DNA of 64,000 nt from Ga0077530 sp035565975 (lineage in GTDB: Bacteria > Pseudomonadota > Alphaproteobacteria > Rhizobiales > Hyphomicrobiaceae). Made by a program: the position numbers and the translations under genes. Location of the stretch: assembly GCA_035565975.1 (NCBI GenBank), contig DATMRT010000043.1, forward strand, positions 1 through 64,000, given 5' to 3'. The stretch's first letter is position 1; each line of letters opens with the position of its first letter. The notes beneath the pieces are model-generated. The model was given only the letters and a program-made list of their open reading frames with translations, was not told the origin of the DNA and made no database searches. This document shows positions 42,494-50,409 of the stretch, in pieces.

Positions 42494-43003
42494 ATGCAGC
42501 CAACGGTTTACTGGGTTCGCGACCTCGCGCGCGGCCGGCTGGCGGTGGTTACGCGGCCTGATCCCGCCTATGGGCTTCCGCAGCAGATGAAGTCCCTGCG
42601 GGATGATGGCCTCGACGTGCTCGTGAGCATGCTCCAGTCCGATGAGGCCATTCGTCTCGGTCTGGCGTGGGAGGCGAACGTGGCGGCGGATGCCGGTCTC
42701 GTCTTCCACAACCTGCCGACGGGTGATTTCGGTGTTCCGTCGTCGTTCGAGAGCGCGGGTACGCTGGTCGCTGCCGTCGCTGCGGAGATTGCGGGAGGCC
42801 GCGCCGTCGGCGTGCACTGCTTTGCAGGCCGCGGCCGCTCGCCGCTCTTCGCCGCCTGCGTCCTCGTCCATCTCGGCGCCCAGCCGGACGCGGCCATCGA
42901 GGCTGTGGCGCAGGCGCGCGGCCGGCGCGTTCCGGAGACGGACGCCCAGCGCCAGTGGATCTTCGACTTTGCGGCATGGCGCCGCGACGCGGCGCCCGGC
43001 TGA
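42494..43003 (+). CDS. Dual-specificity/protein tyrosine phosphatase family protein
   Basis: The 169-residue protein has the Cys-X5-Arg loop HCFAGRGRSP (Cys109, Arg115) and a candidate general-acid Asp78 in PTGDFGVP. The fold is like small cyclin-dependent-kinase-inhibitor-3 type phosphatases. The partner is unknown. It follows the OYE gene closely and is probably co-transcribed. Confidence 0.87.
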   Translation: MQPTVYWVRDLARGRLAVVTRPDPAYGLPQQMKSLRDDGLDVLVSMLQSDEAIRLGLAWEANVAADAGLVFHNLPTGDFGVPSSFESAGTLVAAVAAEIAGGRAVGVHCFAGRGRSPLFAACVLVHLGAQPDAAIEAVAQARGRRVPETDAQRQWIFDFAAWRRDAAPG

Positions 43004-43326
43004 GGGGCGTTGCTGCAAGGCAGGCAAAAAGAATATAATAAACAATACGAATTGCGGGCCCGGCGGCGACGGATTGGCAGTCGCTCATGCGTTCTAATGC
43101 ATGCGCGGGGCGGGCGATCACGGGGCCTCAATACCTCGTGATGAACGTGCCTCAGTAGTAGAGCGCGCCGCTCATCAGGCGTACTGTGCCAGCAACTTGA
43201 TGAACCTTATCCGCGAGGTGGACGACCAGGGCACGATACGCGCCCACATCCTTCGCGGAAACTATCCGCGTCATCCGGCATTACAGTATCCAATGGCCTG
43301 CGTTGGCGCGAAGAGAGGGAATAGCT
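43004..43326. other. Region upstream of rpoH
   Basis: These 323 bases hold no gene. An A+T-rich stretch at about 43025-43055 stands out and is the likeliest promoter area. I could not identify a convincing CTTGAAA/CCCCAT pair for self-regulation. Confidence 0.5.
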
Positions 43327-44217
43327 ATGGCGACCAAAGCACTTCCGGTCGTAGCTTCAGGCTCGGCCGGCCTGTCCCGCTACCTCGAGGAGATTCGTCG
43401 GTTCCCGATGCTGGAGCCGAACGAGGAATACATGCTGGCCAAGCGATGGCAGCAGCATGAGGACACCGAGGCGGCGCACAAGCTCGTAACGTCACATCTC
43501 CGCCTCGTTGGCCGCATTGCCATGGGCTATCGCGGCTACGGTCTCCCCATGGGCGAGGTCATCTCCGAGGGCAACGTCGGCCTCATGCAGGCCGTGAAGC
43601 GGTTCGATCCCGATAAGGGCTTCCGCCTCGCTACCTATGCCATGTGGTGGATCCGGGCCTCGATCCAGGAATACATCCTGCGCTCGTGGAGCCTCGTGAA
43701 GATGGGCACCACCGCGTCGCAGAAGAAGCTGTTCTTCAACCTGCGTCGCGTGAAGGGCCAGATCCAGGCCATCGAGGAAGGCGAGTTGAGGCCCGACCAG
43801 GTCAAGGAGATCGCCAACAAGCTCGGCGTGAGCGAGGAGGACGTGGTCTCCATGAACCGCCGCCTCGGCGGCGATGCCTCGCTCAATGCCCCGGTTCGCG
43901 CTGACGCCGAGTCAGGTGAGTGGCAGGACTGGCTCGTCGACGAGACACCTGATCAGGAGGAGCAACTCGCCGAAAGCGAGGAGCTGACCCTGCGCCGCGG
44001 CTTGCTAGAGAATGCGCTGAAAACGCTCACGGACCGTGAGCGCCAGATCTTCGAGGCCCGTCGTCTCCGCGACGATCCAGCAACGCTCGAAGACCTCTCG
44101 ACGGAGTTCGGCGTATCGCGCGAGCGCATCCGGCAGATCGAGGTGCGTGCCTTCGAGAAGGTCCAGCGGGCCGTGCAGAAGGCCAATTCGAAGATCGAGG
44201 CCGGCGCCGCGGCTTGA
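43327..44217 (+). CDS. rpoH: RNA polymerase heat-shock sigma factor RpoH (sigma-32)
   Basis: RpoH directs RNA polymerase to heat-shock promoters. The 296-residue protein has region 1.2-2 (SRYLEEIRRFPML, SEGNVGLMQAVKRFDPDKGFRLATYAMWWIRASIQEYIL), the RpoH-box area (SQKKLFFNLRR) and region 4.2 (TLEDLSTEFGVSRERIRQIEVRAFEKV). GAGAGGGA precedes ATG 43327. It is monocistronic, with a strong terminator after it. The hsp20 gene in this window has a matching promoter. Confidence 0.97.
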   Translation: MATKALPVVASGSAGLSRYLEEIRRFPMLEPNEEYMLAKRWQQHEDTEAAHKLVTSHLRLVGRIAMGYRGYGLPMGEVISEGNVGLMQAVKRFDPDKGFRLATYAMWWIRASIQEYILRSWSLVKMGTTASQKKLFFNLRRVKGQIQAIEEGELRPDQVKEIANKLGVSEEDVVSMNRRLGGDASLNAPVRADAESGEWQDWLVDETPDQEEQLAESEELTLRRGLLENALKTLTDRERQIFEARRLRDDPATLEDLSTEFGVSRERIRQIEVRAFEKVQRAVQKANSKIEAGAAA

Positions 44218-44246
44218 GCCGCACGGCGCCAGTCAAGCAATACGAT

Positions 44247-44284
44247 CGGGCGCCCTGGGTTCTCCAGCGGCGCCCGTTCTTATT
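44247..44284 (+). terminator. Rho-independent terminator of rpoH
   Basis: CGGGCGCC (44247-44254) pairs with GGCGCCCG (44269-44276), with an inner CTGG/CCAG helix, followed by TTCTTATT. This is the clearest intrinsic terminator in the window. Confidence 0.85.
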
Positions 44285-44293
44285 GCCGAGCGG

Positions 44294-45937
44294 TCAACCG
44301 AAGGCGATTTCCTTGTAGCCGCCGGCCGCGACGCGGTCACACCAAGCGCGGTAGTCCGGTGCGGAGCCGCTGTATCGCGCGACTATCCGTTCGGTTTTGC
44401 CATCGACATTGCGATTGACGCCCGTCATCCAGGAGTCGACCTCATTGCTCAGCAGACCGACGCCGCACGCGTGCACGTTCTCGGTCCATGCGGCGACGGC
44501 TTCCGGTGTGGCTTCGGCGCGTTCGAGACCGCGCTCCTGCATGTACCGGATGAGATCGGTCACCCACTCGACGTTGTACTCGATGCTCCGCGGAATATTG
44601 CCGAGCGCGGTGTGCGGGCCGATGATCATGAACATGTTGGGATAGCCTTCGACCTGCATACCGACGAAGGTCTTGGGGCCACCCTTCCAGTCGTCCTTGA
44701 GGCGACGTCCGTCCTTGCCGCGGAAATCGATGGCGTCGAAGGCACCCGTCAGCGCGTCGAAGCCCGTCGCGTAGATGATCATGTCGACTTCATATTCGGC
44801 ATCACTCGTCTTGACGCCCTTTTCGGTGATGCGCGCGATGGGCGTCTCGCTGATATCGACGAGCTTCACATTCGGCTGGTTGTAGACTTCGAAATACCCG
44901 CTCTCGAGCGGTACGCGCCTCGTGCCGAAGCCGTGGTTCTTCGGGATCAGCTTCTCGGCGATCACGGGATCTTTCACGCGTTCGCGGATTTTGCGCGCGA
45001 CGAATTCGGAGATGAGAGCATTCGCCTTCCGGTCCGTCAGGATGTCCCGGAAATTCCCCTGCCAGATGCCGAAGCCCGGCGCCGCATAGAGTTCCTCGAA
45101 GAACGCCTCTCGCTCGGCGTCGGTCACGTCGAAGATGCTGCGCGGATCGGCGGTGTGGATGAAGCAGCCGGCGGTCTCCTTGCAGCGCGCGAAGATCTCG
45201 TCGTAGCGCGCCTTGATGCCCTCCATGGTCGCCTTGTCGATCTTGCTGTTGTGGAGGGGCGCGCTCCAATTCGGCGTGCGCTGGAAGATGGTGAGATGGC
45301 CGACGGTCTTTGCGACTTCCTGGATCGTCTGGATGCCGGTCGCGCCGGTACCGATGACTGCGACGCGCTTGCCTTCGAACGAGACGGGTTCATGCGGCCA
45401 CTGTGCGGTATGGAACGAGGGGCCTTTGAAATCCCCGATGCCTTCGACACGCGGCATGGTGGGCACTGAAAGAGCACCGATGGCCGTGACCAGAAGGCGC
45501 GCCGTGTGCTTGCTGCCGTCTTCGAGCGTGATCTCCCAGCCCGGAAGCTGGTCCTTGTAATGCGCGGCTTTCACGCGGGCCTTGAACTGGATATTGCGGC
45601 GCACGTCGAACTTGTCGGCGACGTACCGAAGATAGCGCAACGTCTCCGGCTGCGGAGAGAAGTGCTCGGTCCAGTCCCACTCCTGCAGCAATTCCTTGGA
45701 GAAGGAATAGCCGTAGGACCAGCTCTCGGAATCGAAGCGGGCGCCCGGATAGCGGTTCCAATACCAAGTACCGCCGACATCCGTGCCCGCCTCGAAAACC
45801 CGTACGTTGAGGCCCAGCTCGTCGCGCAACTTGATGAGCTGGTACATTCCGGAGATGCCGGCACCGATAACGATCGCATCATAGTCGAGCCCTGCGACAC
45901 GATCGGCGCGGGCATCGGTCATCTCAACGGCAGTCAC
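44294..45937 (-). CDS. Baeyer-Villiger (flavin-containing) monooxygenase
   Basis: This FAD/NADPH enzyme inserts oxygen next to a ketone or aldehyde carbonyl. The protein is 547 residues. The first dinucleotide motif GAGISG is at 25-30, the type I BVMO fingerprint FKGPSFHTAQWP at 170-181, and the second dinucleotide motif GTGATG follows. GTWYWNRYPGARFD is the typical substrate/FAD segment. The GTG at 45937 has GGGAG 8 bases upstream; ATG 45922 is an alternative. It is the last gene of a tight four-gene operon. It resembles cyclohexanone/phenylacetone-type monooxygenases; the substrate is unknown. Confidence 0.92.
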   Translation of the reverse strand: MTAVEMTDARADRVAGLDYDAIVIGAGISGMYQLIKLRDELGLNVRVFEAGTDVGGTWYWNRYPGARFDSESWSYGYSFSKELLQEWDWTEHFSPQPETLRYLRYVADKFDVRRNIQFKARVKAAHYKDQLPGWEITLEDGSKHTARLLVTAIGALSVPTMPRVEGIGDFKGPSFHTAQWPHEPVSFEGKRVAVIGTGATGIQTIQEVAKTVGHLTIFQRTPNWSAPLHNSKIDKATMEGIKARYDEIFARCKETAGCFIHTADPRSIFDVTDAEREAFFEELYAAPGFGIWQGNFRDILTDRKANALISEFVARKIRERVKDPVIAEKLIPKNHGFGTRRVPLESGYFEVYNQPNVKLVDISETPIARITEKGVKTSDAEYEVDMIIYATGFDALTGAFDAIDFRGKDGRRLKDDWKGGPKTFVGMQVEGYPNMFMIIGPHTALGNIPRSIEYNVEWVTDLIRYMQERGLERAEATPEAVAAWTENVHACGVGLLSNEVDSWMTGVNRNVDGKTERIVARYSGSAPDYRAWCDRVAAGGYKEIAFG

Positions 45938-45965
45938 TTCGGATCTCCCAGATCAGTTCGGTCTA

Positions 45966-46577
45966 TCAGGGTTTTTCGACGCCGACGGCAATGCGGAAAC
46001 GATGCGCAATCGCCGCGCCATCCTTCACCGGCAGCGCCCATGGGTCCTCGGTGATCGCGATCTTGGCCACCGCGAACGTCGGGCCTGGCGTTTTGAACAT
46101 CAGCTCGGCGAGCGCGCCGACTTGCGACTCCTCGGTCACGAGCAGCGTCTTCTGGATGCCGAAGCCCTCGGCGACCTTGCACATGTCCGTGCGCGCGCCC
46201 GTGAGACCGTGCTGGCGGCCCGTCTCCCCAAAGTGCTCGTTGTCGAGGACAAGAATGCCGAGGTTCTGCGGCGCCTGATCGGCAACGACGCCGAGCGAGC
46301 CGATGCCCATCATCATCTCGCCGTCGCCCGTAATGGCGAGCACGCGGCGGTCCGGCTGGGCGAGCGCGATACCGAGCGCAGTCGAAACGGCGAGGCCCAT
46401 GCCACCCCACGAGTAGAGGTACTCGGGCTGATCGCCGGCGGCGGAGATGTCCCATGTCGGGCTGCCGAGGCCCGGCACGACAAGCGCATTGCCGCGGTAC
46501 TTGAGCAGCTCGGCGACGAACGGGCGCCGCTTGATCTTGTTCGGCGCAGGGCTTGCGGGTTTGGTGGTCGAGGTCAT
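45966..46577 (-). CDS. Thiamine-diphosphate-dependent decarboxylase, C-terminal (PP-domain) subunit
   Basis: The 203-residue protein carries the ThDP-binding motif GDG at about 84-86 with the paired Asp-Asn (LDNEHF) 28 residues on. It aligns by motif with the beta subunit of sulfopyruvate decarboxylase (ComE) and with the C-terminal half of phosphonopyruvate decarboxylase. Its partner with the PYR domain lies 11 bases upstream. The substrate, a 2-oxo acid, is unknown. Confidence 0.86.
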   Translation of the reverse strand: MTSTTKPASPAPNKIKRRPFVAELLKYRGNALVVPGLGSPTWDISAAGDQPEYLYSWGGMGLAVSTALGIALAQPDRRVLAITGDGEMMMGIGSLGVVADQAPQNLGILVLDNEHFGETGRQHGLTGARTDMCKVAEGFGIQKTLLVTEESQVGALAELMFKTPGPTFAVAKIAITEDPWALPVKDGAAIAHRFRIAVGVEKP

Positions 46578-46588
46578 GTCGCTGGCCC

Positions 46589-47116
46589 TTATTTCTGTCC
46601 GAAACCTTTGGCGCCGATCACGCGCTGGCTCACCAGCACGGCGGCCGAGAGGCGCCCATGAAACGCGATGTCCGCCGCCGCGGCGAATGTCTCTCCGATC
46701 TCGTCTGCGTGCTCGACGGGGAAGCAGCGCACGCCGACGGCCTCCAAAACCGTGCGGGTCGCCTGGCCCATGGGCACCTGCCAGGGATTGAACTCGCCCC
46801 ACTGGCCGCGCATCGTCACGAGCATCAGGCAGGGTGCGCGCATGGTCACGGGAATGCCGAGCGCGTTGATGCAGTTGCCGACGCCCGAGGACTGCATGGC
46901 GATCATGGCACGCTTGCCGCCGAGCCATTGGCCCGTCGCAACGCCGATGCCCTCCTCCTCGGTCGAGAGCGTCACGAGGCGCATGTCCTTGTCGGCGACG
47001 ACCATGTTCAGAAGCTGGGTGAGCCCACCGTCCGGGATGGTGGCGACGGTCGCGATATCCCGCTTTTTCATCTCGGCGAAGACATCGTCGGACCAGGTCC
47101 GGGTCTTTGTGGTCAT
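46589..47116 (-). CDS. Thiamine-diphosphate-dependent decarboxylase, N-terminal (PYR-domain) subunit
   Basis: The 175-residue protein corresponds to the alpha subunit of sulfopyruvate or phosphonopyruvate decarboxylases. The conserved glutamate that activates the ThDP aminopyrimidine is in STEEEGIGVATG (about 51-62). VATIPDGGL and MQSSGVGNCINALGIP are typical substrate/cofactor segments. The ATG at 47116 lacks a clear ribosome-binding site, so translation may be coupled to the gene 34 bases upstream. Together with the next gene it rebuilds a complete decarboxylase. Confidence 0.86.
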   Translation of the reverse strand: MTTKTRTWSDDVFAEMKKRDIATVATIPDGGLTQLLNMVVADKDMRLVTLSTEEEGIGVATGQWLGGKRAMIAMQSSGVGNCINALGIPVTMRAPCLMLVTMRGQWGEFNPWQVPMGQATRTVLEAVGVRCFPVEHADEIGETFAAAADIAFHGRLSAAVLVSQRVIGAKGFGQK

Positions 47117-47150
47117 GAGTGTTTCAGTGTCCGTATCGTTGTGTATTCCA

Positions 47151-48365
47151 TCAGCTCTTGCCGTCGTCGCGCGCGCCGGTGAGGCGCGAACGATACCCTT
47201 CGGGGAGGGCCTTGCCGCCCGCCTCGTACGCCTTCTCGATCGCCTTGACGTTCGGGGCGAAGATCGTGCCGCGGTTATCACGACACCAATCGCGCGAGGC
47301 GATGACCGTGTCGAGCGAGCCCTGGAATTTCGGCATGACCCAGCGCGCGAACAGCTCGAAGCTGCGGAAGGTGTCCTCCCTGTTCGCCCACTCGTGCGCG
47401 CGGAACATGACGCCGCCGATGCCTCCTTTGCTAGCGGCAATCATACGTTCGATGCCCTTGGTGATCGTCTCCGGCGAGCCGACAAGCGTATTGCCGGCCT
47501 TGACGCCCTCGCGGAGCGGGTCTTGCGACCGCCCTGGTGGCCGACCCAGCGTCTCCTCGAAGTACGTGACCGTTTCCTCGCGCTCGCCGTACGCCACATC
47601 GCGCAGCGCCCGCTCGTCGTCCTCGGCGCAGTGCATGTTGACGACGAGGCGCCAATCTTTGCGGTTCATGGTGTGGCCGTGCTTGGCCGCCTCATCCTCG
47701 GCGATCTTCCAGTGCGCGGGAAGCGCGTCGACGCCGCCCGGCAGGCCGGCGCCGAGCGACAGCACGCCGAGCCCGAACTTGCCTGCCGCCTGCATGCCTG
47801 CCGGCGATTGCGTGCTCGCGACCGCGATCGGGAAATGCGGATCGGTATAGGGTGCGAGATGAAGGCGCGCCTCGCGCATCTCGAACCAGTCGGTCTTCAT
47901 GGTGACCGGCTCCTCGCACTTGAGGAGCTGCATGATGGCATCGAGCGCCTCCATCATGCGCGGGCGCTGGGTCTCGGCCTCGATCGCGAGCATGTAGGCG
48001 TCCGACGTCAGCGCGCCGGGGCCGCATCCGAGCATGGCGCGACCCTTGGTCATGTGGTCGAGCTGCACGAAGCGCTGCGCGACCAGGAAGGGATGGTGAT
48101 AGGGGAGGCTCGTCACGCCGGACCCGAGACGGATGTTCTTCGTGCGCTCTGCCGCGGCGGCGATGAACAGCTCCGGGCTCGCGATGAGCTCCCAGCCCGC
48201 CGAGTGATGCTCGCCAATCCAGGCCTCGTCGTAGCCGAGATGGTCGAGGTGCGAGATCAGATCCATGTCGCGGGCCATGGCGAGCGTCGGGTTGTCGCCG
48301 GCGCGGTGGAACGGCGCCAGAAAGATGCCGAAGATCAGGCCGCGGTGGGGGCCCCGTTGAACCAT
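47151..48365 (-). CDS. Luciferase-like (LLM-class) flavin-dependent monooxygenase
   Basis: This TIM-barrel FMNH2-dependent oxygenase has 404 residues. Typical parts are FGIFLAPFH, HLDHLGYDEAWIGEHHSAGWE, GSGVTSLPYHHPFLVAQRFVQLDHMTKGRAMLG, VASTQSPAGMQAAGKFGLGVLS and GSPETITKGIERM. It is closest in layout to limonene-monooxygenase-like and alkanesulfonate-type members. It must draw reduced flavin from elsewhere; no reductase is adjacent. It is the first gene of the four-gene operon, with GGGGAAA before ATG 48365. Confidence 0.92.
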   Translation of the reverse strand: MVQRGPHRGLIFGIFLAPFHRAGDNPTLAMARDMDLISHLDHLGYDEAWIGEHHSAGWELIASPELFIAAAAERTKNIRLGSGVTSLPYHHPFLVAQRFVQLDHMTKGRAMLGCGPGALTSDAYMLAIEAETQRPRMMEALDAIMQLLKCEEPVTMKTDWFEMREARLHLAPYTDPHFPIAVASTQSPAGMQAAGKFGLGVLSLGAGLPGGVDALPAHWKIAEDEAAKHGHTMNRKDWRLVVNMHCAEDDERALRDVAYGEREETVTYFEETLGRPPGRSQDPLREGVKAGNTLVGSPETITKGIERMIAASKGGIGGVMFRAHEWANREDTFRSFELFARWVMPKFQGSLDTVIASRDWCRDNRGTIFAPNVKAIEKAYEAGGKALPEGYRSRLTGARDDGKS

Positions 48366-48640
48366 GTCTCGTTTCCCCGTGCTCTTGCTGTCGGCCAGGG
48401 AGCCGCAGCGAAAATTTCGTGCGTGTCCGGATATGTGCTGCAACCTAGCGGCACAGGGCGGTCAATGCCAGTCCAAGACATGAGCAGCCCGCGAAGACCG
48501 GCCCGCGTCCAGCGCAGCGCTAGAATGGGGTTTCCGGGCTATGAAGCTCCTGAAATCCCCTTGCCCGCGAATGCGAACGGCAGGACAGTTAAGACCTAAA
48601 GCGACTCGTCCGCCGCGCCCACCGAGAGACAATCCCGCCC

Positions 48641-49543
48641 ATGGCCAAACAGGATAACCCCGTGCCCTCCATGACCGGCTTCGGCGCCGACGAAGGCCGT
48701 CATGGCACGGTGGCATGGCGCTGGGACATCCGCAGCGTCAACGGCAAGGGCCTCGATGTGCGGCTCAGGCTGGCGCCCGGGCATGAGGCTCTCGAGCCGC
48801 GCCTGCGCGAGCGGATCGGCGCGCGTCTCACCCGCGGCAACGTGTCCGTCAGCCTCAACGTCGCGCGGGACAGCGGCGGTGGCGAGCTCACCATCAACGA
48901 GACGGCGCTCGCCCAGGTCCTGGCACTCGCCGAGCGGCTGAGCGCGCGCGGCAATTTCGCGCCGATGAGCGTCGAGGGGTTGCTCGCCCTGCGCGGCGTC
49001 ATCGAGCTTGCCGAAGGCGAGGAGGATCAGGCGGCCATGGAAGCCCGCCACGCTGCCATGCTCGCCAGTTTCGACCGCGCCTTGGACCAACTGGTCGAGT
49101 CGCGCCTCGCCGAGGGGCGCCGCCTCGCGCCGGTCATCGAGGATCAGTTGACCTCGATCGCCGCGCTCGTCGAGACGATCGCGGCCTCCCCGTCCCGGTC
49201 GCCCGAGGCGATCAGGGCACGTCTCAAGGAGCAGGTGTCGCGCCTCCTCGATACCGGTACGCCGCTCGACGATGCGCGCCTGCACCAGGAAGCGGCGCTG
49301 CTTGCCGTCAAGGCCGATGTCGAGGAAGAGCTGCAACGCCTGCGTGCCCACGTCGCGGCGGCGCGCGAGCTCATGGCGGGCGGCAAGCCAGCCGGGCGCC
49401 GGCTCGACTTTCTGGCACAGGAGTTCAACCGCGAGGCCAATACCACCTGCTCGAAAGCCAATGACATCGAGACGACGCGCGCGGGTCTCGCGCTCAAAGC
49501 CGTGATCGAGCAGATGCGCGAGCAGATCCAGAACATCGAATAG
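48641..49543 (+). CDS. yicC: YicC-family endoribonuclease
   Basis: The 300-residue protein begins with PSMTGFG and ends with REANTTCSKANDIETTRAGLALKAVIEQMREQIQNIE, the two hallmark blocks of the YicC/YloC family. Relatives are RNases involved in small-RNA turnover. It lies 8 bases before gmk and is almost certainly co-transcribed with it. Confidence 0.94.
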   Translation: MAKQDNPVPSMTGFGADEGRHGTVAWRWDIRSVNGKGLDVRLRLAPGHEALEPRLRERIGARLTRGNVSVSLNVARDSGGGELTINETALAQVLALAERLSARGNFAPMSVEGLLALRGVIELAEGEEDQAAMEARHAAMLASFDRALDQLVESRLAEGRRLAPVIEDQLTSIAALVETIAASPSRSPEAIRARLKEQVSRLLDTGTPLDDARLHQEAALLAVKADVEEELQRLRAHVAAARELMAGGKPAGRRLDFLAQEFNREANTTCSKANDIETTRAGLALKAVIEQMREQIQNIE

Positions 49544-49551
49544 GGACGGCA

Positions 49552-50202
49552 ATGGTGAGCACACACATGGCGCGGCGTGGCGTGATGCTGGTGCTGTCGT
49601 CGCCTTCGGGCGCCGGCAAAACGACATTGGCCAAGGCCCTGCTTGCAGCCGAGCCCGGCCTCGTCATGTCCGTCTCGGTAACGACGCGCAAAGCTCGTCC
49701 CGGCGAGGTCGACGGCCAGGACTACCATTTTCTCGATGCCCCCGCCTTCGAGCGCATGAGGGAAGAAGGCGACCTTCTGGAATGGGCGCATGTGCACGGC
49801 AATCTCTACGGGACGCCGCGCGGGCCGGTCATGGACGCGTTGAGCGCCGGCCGTGACGTGCTCTTCGACATCGACTGGCAGGGCGCCCAGCAGCTCGCCG
49901 CCTCGGCGCCGGCGGACTTGGTGCGCGTATTCGTCCTGCCGCCATCGGCCGCCGCACTCGGACAGCGACTGCACGCGCGCGCCCAGGATGGTGCCGACGT
50001 CGTTGCGCGACGGCTCGCTGCGGCCGGTGACGAGATCGGCCATTGGCCGGAATACGACTACGTCATCGTCAATGACGTGATCGCCGACAGTCTTTCCATC
50101 CTGCGCGGTGTGCTTTCAGCGGAGCGCCACCGCGCGAGCCGCCAGACCGGGCTGCCCGGCTTTGCGCGCGAGTTGCAGCAAGGGTTGAAGAGCAACGGCT
50201 AA
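49552..50202 (+). CDS. gmk: Guanylate kinase
   Basis: Gmk converts GMP to GDP with ATP. The 216-residue protein has the P-loop SSPSGAGKTTLAK near 16-28, SVTTRKARPGEVDGQDYHFL for GMP binding, and FDIDWQGAQQL. ATG 49552 follows AGGGACGG. It ends convergent with the antiporter operon. Confidence 0.96.
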   Translation: MVSTHMARRGVMLVLSSPSGAGKTTLAKALLAAEPGLVMSVSVTTRKARPGEVDGQDYHFLDAPAFERMREEGDLLEWAHVHGNLYGTPRGPVMDALSAGRDVLFDIDWQGAQQLAASAPADLVRVFVLPPSAAALGQRLHARAQDGADVVARRLAAAGDEIGHWPEYDYVIVNDVIADSLSILRGVLSAERHRASRQTGLPGFARELQQGLKSNG

Positions 50203-50206
50203 CCTG

Positions 50207-50308
50207 TCGCGCCTTCGGCGCGAAGTAGGGCTGCATGCCTCTGGCACGCCTCAGGCATGGCCCTACGACCCGCGTGGGGGACACCTCCACATCCCCGTTC
50301 TTTGTTGC
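50207..50308 (+). repeat. Dispersed intergenic repeat, copy B1
   Basis: It matches copy C along its length (GCGCCTTCGGCGCGAA, AGGGCTGCATGCCTCTGGC, CCCT, ACCCGCGTGGGGGACACC, CCCCGTTCTTT). Together with B2, which reads the other way, it makes a large inverted pair filling the gmk/antiporter convergent junction. Confidence 0.7.
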
Positions 50309-50334
50309 CGGGCGCCCGCGACTGACGATTGAGT

Positions 50335-50407
50335 CAGAAAGACGGGTGGGGCCGGGAGGGTGTCCCTCCCGGTTGGCGCGTGGGGCGAAAGCCCCCCTCG
50401 CGAAGCG
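50335..50407 (-). repeat. Dispersed intergenic repeat, copy B2 (inverted relative to B1)
   Basis: AAAGACGGG, GAGGGTGTCCCTCCCG, and GCGTGGGGCGAAAGCCCC match copy A near 7.2 kb in the same order and spacing. The internal GGGAGGGTGTCCCTCCC is itself palindromic. Confidence 0.7.
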
Positions 50408-50409
50408 AC

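Noticed and set aside
46668..48599. Plus-strand open frame opposite the decarboxylase and luciferase-like genes
   Set aside because: Antisense shadow; crosses gene boundaries and has no ribosome-binding site or motif.
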